A stretch of DNA of 64,000 nt from Diphasiastrum complanatum (GCA_029204225.1 CM055108.1:212217-276216), one strand, 5' to 3'; counted from the stretch's first letter, positions 36,585 through 48,573 are shown. Program-made: numbers and translations. Notes: generated from the sequence alone by a model not told the origin.

Positions 36585-36779
36585 AGATCTATTTGTAAAT
36601 AGAGAGACATAAAAAAAAAAAAAATACAATCATTTTACTTGTAAACAACCCGTTTATGGGTTTTTTTATTGATATCACAATAGATTCTTACAATCAGCTT
36701 GTGTCCATAATCTAATAGTGGAATGCAATTCTTCTATAATGATAAAAAGACATTGGCATGTATTTGCTGATAGTGAATC
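36585..36779. terminator. Convergent 3' ends with a hairpin plus T-run
   Basis: Between the two convergent genes lie a 14-bp A-run (36611-36624) and a short hairpin AACCC-GTTTAT-GGGTT followed by T7 (36647-36667). It has the shape of a bacterial intrinsic terminator. In plant DNA this may be coincidence or may mark foreign origin. Confidence 0.3.
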
Positions 36780-38374
36780 TCAATGTTCTTCCATAAGTTG
36801 GATTGTTTCACCAATATCTCTGCATTTGATCTCGCGTACCTACATAAAACTAATACAAAGTTAGTTAGAATTAGTACATAGTTTGTATTAGAAAGTTTGT
36901 ATTAGAAACTATTCATAAAAGATCGAGTGTTTACAATTACTTACGAGTTTACCATTGAAAATGAATCTGAAGTCTGAAAGTACATCATCTTGTAGGAGCA
37001 ATAGTTCCTGCCAGATGTAGTTTAGACTCCAATCTTCTTCCACCTCAACACATGTCAAAAGGGCATCATTGTATATAATTTCAATATTTTCTCGTTTTGA
37101 ATGTCCACTGGCTTCTAAGTCTTGATCGAGTGGCACCCATTTACCTTTATTTTTTTTCCATCTTTGATAATGGAAGCATAAGCTCAACATTTGTTTTTCA
37201 ATTTGATAATGGAAGCACATGGAAGACATTTTAATTTTGCATTCTATTTTTCCATCTGACCTTTTGTCCCAGTCTTCATCCATAAGTTCAGATAATAAAC
37301 TATCTGATAAATGTTTGCATACAAACATCGTTGGGGTTTTGTGTACATTGACACTTGAAAAGAAATCCACAAATATATTCAAGAAAACAAACCAACTCAA
37401 TCTGACTGTTTTTGATCTTGTGTTCATTTTTAATGAATTTTTTACATCATTATATATCTTGCAACGAAATGATTCTGAAACTGTAGCATCTGGTGCAATC
37501 CATTCATCACTTTCAAAACTAGGTAATGGAATTGGTACTATTTGTCCAAAATTTTCTTTTGTATCAGGAATGTACATTGATTCATAAAAAAAAGATTCCA
37601 CTATCAGCTAGATCTTTTGCAGTTCTACCTCAATATTGCAGCTGTCCAATATCAGTGTGAATAATATCTAACACACCTGCTAAAGATCCACTCGAGCTCT
37701 CATTCATTTATGTTGGATGGATATAAATCTGCAAGAGAAAAATGATCAGATTGGCAATTTACTATTAGATATTTATAAATGACAAAAATCAAAGTATCAA
37801 AAATATCAATACTCACAGTTGCTTTTTTTGTGATCCTGACGGTTGAAACCTTGCTCATTTATCTCTGAATGCATATATACATGTTGGACTAGAATTTCAG
37901 AAGTAGATTTTTCTCCTGATGATGTTCTGAAATTCAAAATTCCGGCCTTCCAATAAGATCGAAATGATAGTTTTGACCTTTTTCTTTTTCGAAATGCTCC
38001 TCTTGATGATGGAGGCATCAAAACCCAAGAGTTTTTTGAATATTTTCTTGGCACTCATAATCCATTAAGTTGATAACTTGGGATGTCAAAGTACCAAATT
38101 TCCTAGTAAATATACAAGATTTTAAAGAGTTAGTTAACTTTCATGTTTAGAACTTAGTACATATGGACATGATTTTAGACTATGAATGGCCGTTAAACAA
38201 ATCTCTTTCTCTAAAATATTGATTATAGGTGCTCTCACTCAAAGAGGGAGATAAAGTACTTACAATTATTTGAGACACATATGTACATCCATCTGAAATG
38301 GTTTCTATGGCAAATGTAGTAAAAAATTTTAATATTTCACAATATGATGTGTATTCTTTTTTTGCTATGCCCAT
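36780..38374 (-). pseudogene. Unknown spliced gene with a ubiquitin-like C-terminus, partly broken
   Basis: The last two exons are clear: 37601-36945 and 36839-36780, joined by a GT-AG intron in phase 0, ending at TGA (36780-36782). The joined C-terminus runs through 'VEVEEDWSLNYIWQELLLL' and 'DFRFIFNGKLV' and ends near 'DIGETIQL'. This pattern of strand, helix, strand and 'F-I-F-N-G-K' resembles a ubiquitin-like beta-grasp fold; that is an inference from motif shape. Upstream coding segments are likely at 38054-37806 (with 'SSRGAFRKRKRSKL') and 38374-38264, both followed by good GTGAGT or GTAAGT donors. Stops and frame changes (near 37640, a T8 run at 37588-37595, and near 38040) prevent a full reading. 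The 5' end meets a gypsy fragment at about 38375 and may be truncated by it. Confidence 0.45.
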
Positions 38375-39566
38375 TTCGGATTTTTTTGAAATGCATGTAA
38401 ATAGCTATGACTTTTCTATAGTTCTTCACTTAATGAATTTAGAGCACCAACAAACTAAAAATAATGTAGTCATAAATGAATTTTCAAAGGTATTTCCAAT
38501 AGAATTATCTCATGGTTTATCACCTTCTAGGTTAGTAGACCGCTTGATAAAGTTAATTTCAAGTAGTCAATCTATCTCTAGACAAAGGTATGAGTTTTCT
38601 CAAAAGGAAAAGATAGATATTAGTAACCAAATAGAAAATTATCTAAGATTAAACATATCTAGCCCAGTAAGTTGCCAAGGAGTGCTCTTGTTTTTTTCAA
38701 GGAAAGAAAGGATGGAAACTTCCAAAAGTGTCTTCCATATGTGTGTTGACTAGAAGAGATTGAATAAAATAAATGTTAAAAATAAACATCCATTGCCTGG
38801 GATGGATGAATTTCTGAATCGCTTAGGGAGAGCTAAATACTTCACAAAGATTGATCTTAGAACATGGTACTATCAAGTTAGAATTCATCCAAGTGACTTG
38901 TTGAAAACTAGTTATTAAATGAGGTTCAACCATTATGGATTCTTGGTGTTACCTTTTGGATTAACGAATGTAGCTACAACATTTTAATACATAATGAACA
39001 TTTTTTTTGTCCATATTTGAGAAAATCTATATAAATTGTTTTTAGATGATATACTTATCTACAATAAGACCCTCAAGGAGCATGCGAATTATATCAGGAT
39101 CATCTTGTTGATTCTCGGGTAAGAAAGCTTTATGCGCAATAATCAATCTGAATCCTTTAAGCATGAACTTGTATATCTCAGTCATGATATTATATCTTTC
39201 AGATCGAAGATAAAATCAAGACAAAGGTTGAGTGGCTGATACAAAAACAATTAGACATATTAGGTCTCCTCTATAATTTATTGAGAATTATGCCAAAGAG
39301 GCCATATCTCTTAACAATTTGACAAAGGGTAGATCTAACACATAGAAGTAAGAAAATTGAATCGATGTTTTGAGAAACTCAAAAGCTTGATTGTTTCTGC
39401 TTCCTCGTTACAGATTGTAAATCCTTATGTTGTGAAAATCGACACAAGTGATACCACAATTGAAGTAGTTCTATCACAAAGTGATAGACCAATGATGTTT
39501 GAGAGCAAGTTGTTTATTGGACCTTACTTGCATTATACAACTCAAGAGAATGAGTTACTTGCTTGA
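38375..39566 (+). pseudogene. Ty3/gypsy RT and RNase H remnant
   Basis: Blocks in order: 'VFPIELSHGLSP' (about 38488), 'VD.KRLNK' and 'KHPLPGMDEFLNRLGRAKYF' (about 38750-38840), 'TKIDLRTWYYQVRIHPSD', '[12 protein letters not shown]', and 'FLDDILIYNKTLKEH' (about 39041-39080), which holds the catalytic FLDD. After a gap comes an RNase H-like frame at 39357-39566 with 'VVKIDTSDTTIEVVLSQ' and 'YTTQENELLA'. Multiple stops and shifts show it is long dead. It lies tail-to-tail with the minus-strand gypsy fragment at 39822-41105. Confidence 0.88.
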
Positions 39567-39821
39567 TTCATGTAGTAAAAAGCTAGAGACACTACTTATA
39601 TGGTAGTAAGTTTATAATGTACAAAAATCATGAACCTCTTTAATTATTTTGTAAAAAACATGCTCCGAGAGGTTGCAAAGCTCTATGGGTTGAGCTACTA
39701 AAAAGATTTGGTCATGAAACTTGACATATGAAAGACAACTCCACAGTCGTGGATGCCTTAAATGGGTTGGCAAGTTGAATAAGCATTGAATATCACCTAG
39801 GTTTTCAAAGATCTATATCTT

Positions 39822-40277
39822 TCAATGAAAGGAAAATATGAAAATTTGATTAACAAAGCGTGTACCCCAGTCACTGACAATCTCGATCGGACATCCAAAC
39901 CTGATAATAATATTTTCATAGAGAAACTTGGCCGTAGATTTTGCATCAACAACTTTGACAGCTTTGGCTTCAACCCACTTAGTCATATAATCAGTTGTTA
40001 CGACAATGTATCGGGCCTGAGATCCTCGCGCGGCAGGATAAATAGGACCAACATAATCCAGTCCCCATTTTTCAAATGGCACTTGCGATAAAATCGGATG
40101 TAAGGGTTCATAGTTCTGTCTAGTAGGCCGTCGTGCTCGCTGGCAAACATCACATGTCTGAATATAATTTTTTGTGTCCTTATGAAGCGTAGGCCACCGA
40201 CAACCTGATTGCAAAAGTTTGCGAGTAGTAATATCTGTAGAGAAGTGTCCTCCGCCCATGCCATTATGTGAAAACAT
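39822..40277 (-). pseudogene. Ty3/gypsy integrase, zinc and catalytic core part
   Basis: The frame holds the H2C2 zinc domain ('MGGGHFSTDITTRKLLQSGCRWP' region, then 'CDVCQRARRP') followed by the rve core start: 'WGLDYVGPIYP' with the first catalytic Asp, 'TTDYMTKWVEAKA', 'FLYENIIIRFGCP' and 'EIVSDWGTRF' with the second Asp. It ends at 39822 before the catalytic Glu. It belongs with the RT-RNase H piece at 40533-41105. Confidence 0.92.
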
Positions 40278-40286
40278 GATTAAATC

Positions 40287-40505
40287 TTATATTTCATGCG
40301 GTAAAACACATCTACGTAGAATATTGTCTGATCCACGACGATACAATTGACCTGCAATCAATTGATAAGGTTGAGCCTTATGAATCAATTGACTCTTCTG
40401 TACTTTTGTCAAACAGTCAATCGGTTGTCCTTTAACAATATCGGCTGCCCACTCAGGTACTGCCTCTACATAGAATAATGCAACATCTAGTAATTCATCA
40501 TCCAC
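40287..40505 (-). pseudogene. Gypsy RNase H-integrase linker
   Basis: The segment 'VPEWAADIVKG' followed by 'AQPYQLIAGQLYRRGSDNIL' and 'RRCVLPHEI' is the usual spacer that precedes the H2C2 domain in plant gypsy pol. It is in line with, but frame-separated from, its neighbours. Confidence 0.85.
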
Positions 40506-40532
40506 TTTAGTATTAACTGGTGTGGATTCAAT

Positions 40533-41105
40533 TCACAAAACGTGGCCGGCTAGATAATGTGGCTTTCCCTTACGAACCACAATTCGAAAGTCAAATTCAA
40601 TCAATAACAATAGCCATCTTGCAATATGCCCACTATTGTACGTCTTGTTTACCAAGTAAAATAACGGCTGATGATCGATATAAAATACAAAGTGCGTTTC
40701 CATGAGGTAATGACGAAATTTTCGTACATAAAAAATCATGGCTAACGCTTCGCGTTTTGTTGTTGAATAGTTCTTTTCTGGATCTGTAAGCTGTCTGCTT
40801 GCAAATCGTATTGGATAGTCCTCCTTATATTCACCTGGTTGCGTCAAAACTAATCCAATTGCACATTTCGAGGCATCAGTGTGAACATGAAATTCAATCG
40901 TCCAATCTGGAGAACGCAGTATCGGTGCTGAGGCTAATGCTTTTTTTAATTTTTCAAAGGCTTCTAACACCTCTACTGTCCTAATAGGAACAATAGTCAG
41001 TTTGTATATAGGTCTTGCAAGATCAGCAAAGAGGATAATAAAACTTCGATAATAGTTCGCATGACCCATAAACACATTCTCCACGAATTTTGTTGGCGGT
41101 GGCAA
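40533..41105 (-). pseudogene. Ty3/gypsy RT C-terminus and RNase H
   Basis: Reads 'GHANYYRSFIILFADLARPI', the connection segment, then 'LASAPILRSPDW' and RNase H with 'VHTDASKCAIGLVLTQ' (first Asp), 'PIRFASRQLTDPEKNYSTTK', 'EALAMIFYVRKFRHYL' and 'YIDHQPLFYLV'. The open frame extends to 41189, but its first ~30 codons are not gypsy. The sequence upstream of about 41105 is copia integrase. Confidence 0.92.
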
Positions 41106-41373
41106 TTCCACAATAACCTTGGTTGTACAAGACTTGCTGCATATCGGAATGATACAACTTATATGTATTATCAGATGAAGTATATCCAATCAGGATGGTC
41201 TTGAGACCTTGGAAGTCAAATTTCTTCCTTGTGTCTTTGAGGATCTGCACGTAGTCAACGCATCCGAACACTCTTAGGTTCTTCACAGAAGGCTTAAAGC
41301 CTGTCCACACCTCATGGGGTGAATTAACTAAGAAGGATAAAGAGATTGTGAAATAAAAAATCATTTGAAACAC
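41106..41373 (-). pseudogene. Copia integrase C-terminal fragment fused to gypsy pol
   Basis: The frame from 41373 reads 'SPHEVWTGFKPSVKNLRVFG' and 'KKFDFQGLKTILIGYTSSDN', then 'YKLYHSDMQQVLYNQG'. This is the conserved copia integrase tail. Near 41105-41125 the DNA passes without a gap into gypsy RT-RNase H in another frame. Confidence 0.88.
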
Positions 41374-43008
41374 CTTATTATTTCATAGTGGAAAATTTTG
41401 TGTACCAAGGAATGATAATCTAAAACTTATTGGCCAACATTGAAGTCATTTGTAACGTCCTACGTGCTTAAATGTAAACCCTTTCAACTAGCTAAAGCTG
41501 GACGCTTTAAGATTGATTATATCATTTATCAAAGATGAGAGAACAAATCTATGAATCTTGTAGTTGGACTTTCCACGACCCAAATACAAAATGATTCCAT
41601 TAGTGTAGTGGTGAATATGTTAACTAAGTTAGTTACATTCATCCCGATAAGTAGTTACAAAGGCTTCAAATAAAGATCAACAATGAAGATAGCTTATAAA
41701 GATTGTATGCAAGATAGTGTTAGGTAACATTGTGAAGCATTTTGTATTGTATAAAATGAGTAATGTATTTTGTTGTGACAACGGGTAACAAGATAACAAA
41801 TTTGTAACATTAATATCACCTAAAGTTGGCTACAAGAGGGCCATCCAGATTAATCACCTGTCTGATGGATTTAACATTAGATCTTGTTGCAAATAAGTAA
41901 ACAGAGAAAAAAGCTTTTATGTGGCAAAAACAAACGCGCACTGAAAAATGACGGCAACTTTGTCATGCTAATCTTCAATTGGGACTCCTGAGAAAACACT
42001 AAACTAAATATCTTAGAAATATGAGGTAGCAATCTTTACAATAAGTTCATACGTCGGTGCTCATCCTACTTGTTACGAAAGACAGTTTTGCTCAATTATA
42101 GAAACAGAAGTATGATGCTGTCAAAACTATGAAGACCGAATCCGACACTAACAATTTCAGTCTGTTTAAGGCATACGGCACATCCTCTTCATGCTAAAAA
42201 GATTTTCACTTTTGACGAATAGAAAACCATAAGTTTGTGTTCTCATTAAACTAAGCTAGGTAAAGTTGAACTTCTTCAGTCATGTCAAAGGTTGCAATAA
42301 CGTCAACTCTATGTCTATCCTGACACTCTGCAAACCAGAACAAGAAATAAACGAACTACACGTTTCTCTTCTTAATGTCCAGTTCTTAAATCTATTCGCT
42401 TCAACTAAGTAACAATTTAAATTTTGTGGGTGAATTCCGGAAGCTTGATTTGGAGCTCTAGAGCATAATGTAAAAATTTTATGTGAATTTCCGTGTGCAT
42501 TTAACAGGACTTTATGATTCACAATATCCTGCTTGTTGATCCCAGTGCTTTACACGGCCAATTGTAAGGTATATCCTACCGACAATGAAAACAATCAACG
42601 TTCAACAATGCACATTCCGCAACAAAAAGTAAATTTCTAAGATAAATTCAAGGATGTGAACAATTTTACGCCGTGGCAAGTCTAGGGTCTTAGGACTTTC
42701 CCCGATTTGTGAACTACCGGCCTTGCCTCGGGCCCTCACAAATGGGGGAGAGTACTGGGGTCAGGGTTTTCCACTATTATACGTAATTTTGAAAAAAGGG
42801 TTCAGCATTCAACAATGTCTATTTTCTTCTACTTCACACAAGGAAGCGAATTACAGCTTCTTACCGGCTTCAAATGCATTCGAACTTAATGGCCTTATCG
42901 CTAGTCACCAATCGATGCAAAAAGAATGCCGTTTTAGATCAAACTGCATTTGAAACTAATTAATGAGAACTACCAACAGAGACGTTCAATTTAGAAGTTT
43001 ATAACCAT
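41374..43008. other. Gene-free stretch upstream of the NQR 3' end
   Basis: No coding frame or mobile-element domain was recognised. The block near 42670-42770 (GC-richer, 'gggccctcacaaatggggg') looks unlike its surroundings but matched nothing I know. Confidence 0.45.
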
Positions 43009-44203
43009 CTAGGCGCCGTATTTGATTTTTTTGGTCCAAGCTTGCAATGCAATCAGCACTTCCTTCAATCTTTCCCTTGTGGCAGCATCGATGAGGTTTC
43101 CACCCGCATCGAACTTTGCAGGTGGCTCAAAAGCTCTCACAAATAACTCCGGCTTGTTCAGAAAATGCAGATCTAGGAATACCCCGGATTGGCGGAGGTG
43201 ATACCCTGACCTTCCACCTCCAAATCCTCCACCTGCACTCACAACTGCTGCTGGCTTGCCAGCCCATACATTTGGAGGTCTGCCTACCCAGTCTATAGCA
43301 GTTTTCAGTAGACCTGCAAAAAACCGCAGGTTAGTAGCGCGATACTGAAGAGTGATTAAAATTAGAAAGAAGGTAGGTCATCAATAAATTTCAAATAATT
43401 TTTTGAGATCATACATAGAATCCAGCATTGCTTTTTGTTGATAGCATTTGTATTGATGATACCCTTTGGCATTTTTGTCAGTTGAACCTCTTTTCTGTCT
43501 TTCATTATCGACTCGTTGCTGTCTCATTTCTTGAATCTTCAATGTGTTTCATTATTAACTACTTGCTGTGTTTCATCGATATTGACTCTCTCCTGAAAGA
43601 CTTACTTGAATCTTTGTCGTCTTTCATTATTTTCTGCGGTGAAATTTCTTGGCTTACTAAATGAGCCTAAAGCGTTGCATTTTAACTGGGAAGTTTCTAA
43701 TATGACAGCCTACCAGAAACGGAATAATTATATTCCGGAGAGGCAAATAGTACTCCGTCAGCTTGAGAAACTCTCGACCTTACGGCCTCCACTGCGTCCG
43801 GATATTTCCCATTGACCTCCAGATCTGTGTTCAGAAAAGGCAAATCGCCTATATATACTGCGTCGACCTCCAAGCCAGGGATCTCATTTGCTAATTCAAC
43901 AGCTGCCAGGGCAAATTTAGTCACGCTTGTGAGACACTCTACAATTCTGATCTCAAGACTTTTTTAACCGATAAAGAAACAGCATCAGGCAAAAAAAGCT
44001 GGAATATTTCACAATAAATTTGTTCCAAACAAAACATTCACAGGTAAATGGCAAATCCACAATATGTTTGATACAACGAAAGAAATATTGACAGATAAAT
44101 GCAACTGGAATTAACCTGCGCGCACAAGCCCTGAGTTGATAGATGCTTTTCTCAAAGATCCTGAGATTGCTACTATCTTGACAGAACCACTCGAATTCGA
44201 CAT
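43009..44203 (-). CDS. NQR: NAD(P)H:quinone oxidoreductase, NQR type (205 aa, three exons)
   Basis: Exons on the minus strand are 44203-44116, 43938-43714 and 43313-43009, with GT-AG introns and consistent phases (618 nt). The product is a small flavodoxin-like FMN reductase that transfers two electrons from NAD(P)H to quinones, protecting against semiquinone radicals. The FMN phosphate-binding loop 'SGSLRKAS' is at residues 14-21, the flavin-contact motif 'SPEYNYS' at 96-102, and a glycine-rich 'SAGGGFGGGRS' at 130-140, followed by 'FLDLHFLNKPE'. The length matches plant homologues of about 196-205 residues. No transit peptide is visible, so a cytosolic or membrane-associated location is likely. 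The ATG at 44203 gives a start like that of known family members. The gene appears intact. Confidence 0.95.
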
Positions 44204-44590
44204 GTTTAACACGGCTTTCCTGTTACTTTCGTCTTCTTTACAATCACGAACAATATTGCTGAATGAGATATAAATATTGATACAGCACTCGCTTCTTCAA
44301 GCAAATTCTGAGAACGTATTAACAAGAATCGTACAAAACAACGGGATTAAAAACTCCAAGCAAAACCTAAGCACTCATATTATCAAGAATCGTAAAAAAC
44401 AATGGAATTTGCGAAGATTATATTCAAGCAACACCTGAGCACTTACTTCAACAAGAATCGTAAAGAAGAACGAGAATTGCAAAAGATGATAAATAGCTCT
44501 CGCTTCTTTCAACTGAGAACTTAATTCAAGAACAATGATTAATTAGAAGAAAACGGGATTTACGAAGAGTGAGTCTGAGTGAGTGAGTGA
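44204..44590. repeat. Degenerate tandem repeat upstream of NQR
   Basis: The motif 'caagaatcgta' recurs at about 44323, 44384 and 44452 within units of roughly 60-70 bp that also share 'aacaa.gggatt' and 'ctgagcactta'. A further weak copy follows, then a GAGT run at 44570-44591. It lies in the NQR promoter or 5' UTR. Confidence 0.7.
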
Positions 44591-46310
44591 GTTTGCAATT
44601 TGCAAAAATTCCTGTACAGGAATCAGTGCCGAATCTCCCGATCCGCACAAACATCACTTGCTCTGCTCATTCACATCCTCCCCCTTCCTTCATCCATCCT
44701 TATTTTGACCACGTTCGATGAATGCTCGATCTACGTCCACGTTCAATGAATGTTTTGATGATTCTTCTTAGCTCTTAACTTGTATAGGCAAATGTTTAAT
44801 CCATTGCTGATTGCGATGATGATGGTCTTTGTTTTTTGTTTTTTCGTTAATCCAACAACTTCAGCATCAAGATCGTGATGAGTTTGTGACATAATACCAT
44901 TGAATCAACAACTTCAGCATCATCATCGTGATGCGTTTGTGACATAATACCATTGAATCAATTGAATACAGACATTTAAAGCTGGAATAGATAATAATAA
45001 ACTTCGTTACCTGCGCCAAAAGCTTAGATCTCTTTCGATACAACTTTCACCTTTTGCCTGTCCAATACCTTAACTTCAAAATATGAGGACTAAAAACTTG
45101 ATACAAGCATATTCCATAAGACGGAATCTGGGCTTGTAGATCTGAAATTCCTAAATACCAGCTTCTTGTGATTTCACATGAAAAGATGAGACATGATAAG
45201 ATTCCTTCGCTTCAAGTGTTAGCCGATTCTTTGACGTAAAACATTTGACTATAAAAGTTAAAGAACCATGGAAACATTCATCGAACCTGGACATTGATGG
45301 AGCATTCACTCTGTAACTCTGGGATCCCCAGTGTTAGTCGATTATTTGACGTTATAAATCGGAATAATATTCAATTTTTACAGCTTATTTGAATCTAACC
45401 TAAAGTTTTTGTGATGATTTTTATTATTTTTTTAGTAAGAAAAGTGCGATTGAAATGTTGATATTGCTATAGCTAGCCATGGTGCCTTGTTGTAAAGTTG
45501 ACTCAGGTGCACCCAGTGTGACCTGTAAGTGTAAGACTCTTAGGGGTGACACTCTCTAAGTCCCAGAGCAAGTTAGGAAGTCAAGAACTGAGCCTCTGAC
45601 TTGTGGTGAGCAAGTCAAGTAGTCACAAGTCATGAGCTAGCTCTGGAGCTCGAGTCATGGCCTAGTCAGCTCCTGGGACCCATGTCCAGGAACCAAGTTG
45701 ATTCTGCCCACCGAGACGGCTCCCGGGACCCATATCCTGGATAGTAAGGGATCTGATCAGTTTGGTTGGCCGATAGTGTGAATTTAGGCCTCTTACGGTG
45801 GTTTTTCCTTGATAACTTCTTGATCCTTACTTTGATTGGTCTGAGATTTTTACAGTAGCTAGATCTGGTGCACAGATCCAAGTATTGATCCTATATGTGA
45901 AGGTTACTCGTGCGAGGGTTGGCTATGCGAAGGTTCTTTCATTGTTTTTCAGTCAAAAACCTTGATTTTTTTAAAAATAATGGGAAGTAACTCTCGTAGG
46001 CTTTTCTGGAGCGATATCTGATATGGATCTAACTTTGAAAAAGTCTGTGAAGATTAACTTTTGCAGGAAATGAAAATTTCTCTGTTTGCGAGGGTTCAGA
46101 AACACTTTTTTGTTCTGATCTTCACCAATATCTTGTACTGATAAAAACTCTCACAAACTTCATCACTGATGTAAATTGATATTCTGAAGACAGTGGGATG
46201 GGCCAAGTTGCTAGATTTAGATGCTTTCTACTTTATCCTAACACTAAGCACATCCATACACCATGATTGAGAGTGAAAAGAGAGAGGGAGAGATAGGGAT
46301 GGATAAAATG

Positions 46311-46312
<2 letters not shown>
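44591..46312. other. Gene-free stretch with a small tandem duplication
   Basis: A ~55-bp unit (containing 'acttcagcatca' and 'gtttgtgacataataccattg') is duplicated at about 44855-44965. At 45669-45735 a short motif (ctcc.gggacccat) is repeated about 51 bp apart. No gene was recognised. Confidence 0.5.

Positions 46313-46371
<59 letters not shown>
46313..46371. repeat. (GA)n microsatellite
   Basis: About 59 bp of uninterrupted GA dinucleotides. Confidence 0.97.
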
Positions 46372-46373
<2 letters not shown>

Positions 46374-46909
46374 GAGTCGATGGAGGTTAGCTCATTTGCT
46401 CATTATGCATGCTAATGGAAAAGCTTTAACTAGTGAAAATAAGAACAATGAAAAATAGAGACCAAGAGGAAAAACAACACAATAGCATTAGCAAGAGTGA
46501 ATAGCAAATGAGAATGCTTGCTCTCCAAAATGGAAGAGTTTTCTCCTTCTCATTAACCAGGGAAATTGGTTACAAATGGTGCCTTTTTATCTTTGGGATG
46601 CCCCTTGCCCCTTGCTTCCTATTGGTTACTTGCAAAGGATGGGATTGAAATCCACACCATCCACAAGAAACACAAACTAATCTATGGTGTAGGAAGAAGC
46701 CCCACCTACCACCATTTGACTTTTGACTAACTAAAAAAACTTAGTAACTTAAACTTAACTTAGACTTTGGCCTCTAATATTATTTTTAATTACATGGCCC
46801 AAAGTCTAGTTTATTCCAAAAAAATTATTTACAAGTGCTCATTAGGCCATGGGCTTCTTGGATGCCATGACCCTCACATCTTATTTCTACTATTTTTGAC
46901 ATTTTATTT
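46372..46909. other. Gene-free stretch before the copia integrase fragment
   Basis: AT-rich, with no domain seen. It may include the unrecognised end of the minus-strand copia element to its right. Confidence 0.35.
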
Positions 46910-47045
46910 ATTTACAAGCACGACGAGAATACCCCCAACAGTTCTATCATCAAGAAAAATGTTAATATAGCAAATGCATCCAAAAGTTTTGAAAAACTTG
47001 ATACTCTACCTCCTACCAAATAACATTTCAAAGGGTGTCTCTCCC
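46910..47045 (-). pseudogene. Copia integrase C-terminal scrap
   Basis: Minus-strand translation gives 'NKKGETPFEMLFGRR' and 'FKTFGCICYIN', the copia integrase tail (T-P-F-E, F-G-C). It may be the downstream continuation of the copia at 48211-49320, separated by about 1.1 kb of unrelated DNA. Confidence 0.75.
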
Positions 47046-48210
47046 TTTTTGTTAACAGATCCTTTGCTTGGGAGGATCTGTTTACTGTTCCGGTTCTTAC
47101 TTCTTGCATACAGGACTGTTTTGGGTTGATTCCGCCTGTTATCAGGCTTCGTGGGCATTCATTAGATGTGTGCTTGATATTACAATGCCAGGCTTGGCAG
47201 AAACGGACTGAATATCTTTGTAGTATGGTCCTGCCTGTCAGAGGACACTGAGGGTCGATCTCTCTTGAAAGCACTCACATTCTAATAGAGATGCAAGCCA
47301 TGAACGTTCATTTACAGAACAGCATGCAGCCCAAATGAACATTCAATAGTTTCTACAGCTACCTACTCTAAAAACGAACCGAATCAAATCTTACACATTA
47401 CTAAAACTAAGCTACACTTGGATTAATCCACAAAGCTGAAACAAGAATTAATCTACAGCATTTTAGAAGTCCAAGAATCAAGAAACCAACCAGTCTTTTG
47501 ATTCTTGGACATCCCAAGAACGTCAAGAACTAGAATGTTGGAGGATATGCAAGATTTATACCACATTTCTACCCCATTTAGTTTACTTGAATGTTGGTTC
47601 CTACATTAATCCACAAACAAGAAAAGAAAACTACTCCACTCTAAGAAAGCAGCAAATCTAATCCACTCTACAATCCACAACCACACACAAAGGAGGGAAG
47701 GGCAAGATCATGAATGCATCACTCAAGAAACAAGCATGATCAAGGAGCTCAATGGATGCACCAAATTTGTGAAGGCTCTTCTCATTTCAGCATGGAGTAG
47801 ATACTATACACAAAAAGCTCCTCTTCACAAAGAGGGAGTCTCTTAAATAAGCAAGAGAGCTCCTTAGGTGGCATCCTAGTGGAATTTTCACATTTCACAA
47901 ATTACAAGTGGAATAATGCTCTCCACTATAGGTCACCATCAAAAAGTGGCTCACTCTACTTTCTTTAAGAGAGGTCTACTTGCATTTATTACATTAGCCT
48001 AGAAATACTAGTTCCTACATGATCATTCCATCTTTTGGGATTCACCATGAGGCGTACATAGTTCTTGCTTGTCATTCCTAACTAGCATTTCTCGGCTCTC
48101 ATACTTGGCTCTCAGTCTTCGTTAGTCTCGTCTTCTCAGAGACCTCCTCGGTCTAAGGTGAGAAGTGCTCTTGAGTTGCTCTGTCCAAGTATCTTGGGGA
48201 TTTGTCAAAA
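47046..48210. other. Unidentified DNA between two copia integrase parts
   Basis: Both sides are minus-strand copia integrase, so this block is probably an insertion. An inverted repeat (aacagatcc / ggatctgtt) lies at about 47055-47083. A frame at 47274-47050 on the minus strand has a cysteine/histidine run (C-x4-C-x3-H-x4-C) that could be a zinc-knuckle scrap. I could not find LTR ends or a target duplication. Confidence 0.35.
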
Positions 48211-48480
48211 TCAGCCAACACTCTTGATCCCATTTGCATCACAAAATGCTTTGAACTTGGTAGAAATGTACTCACCACCATTGTCACTCCTCAAGCACTT
48301 GATCTTGGTTGAAAATTGGACCTCCCTTGCAATCTTGAACTTTACAAAGACATCAAACATCTCATCCTTGCTCTTTAGTATATACACCCAACAAAATCTA
48401 CTAAAATCATCAATAAATGTCACATACATTTTAGCACCACCATTGCTAATTGTACTAACTCCGTGAATATCTGAATGCAA
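48211..48480 (-). pseudogene. Copia integrase core fragment
   Basis: Reads 'HSDIHGVST', 'YVTFIDDFSRFCWVYILKSK', 'KIKCLRSDNGGEYIS' and 'FKAFCDANGI'. The first and second catalytic Asp (FIDD, SDNGGEY) are present; the Glu lies beyond the end. It follows the protease part of the same element at 48574-49316. Confidence 0.92.
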
Positions 48481-48573
48481 AAGTTAAAAAAGCTTTCTTG
48501 ATCTTGATGTAGATCTCTTGTAAGGTAACCTATGTGACTTTAATAAATACATTGCTCACAAACATGATTCATG

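Noticed and set aside
36642-36668. Bacterial contamination because of the terminator-like hairpin
   Set aside because: Neighbouring genes have spliceosomal introns in good phase, so the region is eukaryotic; the hairpin is short and may be chance.
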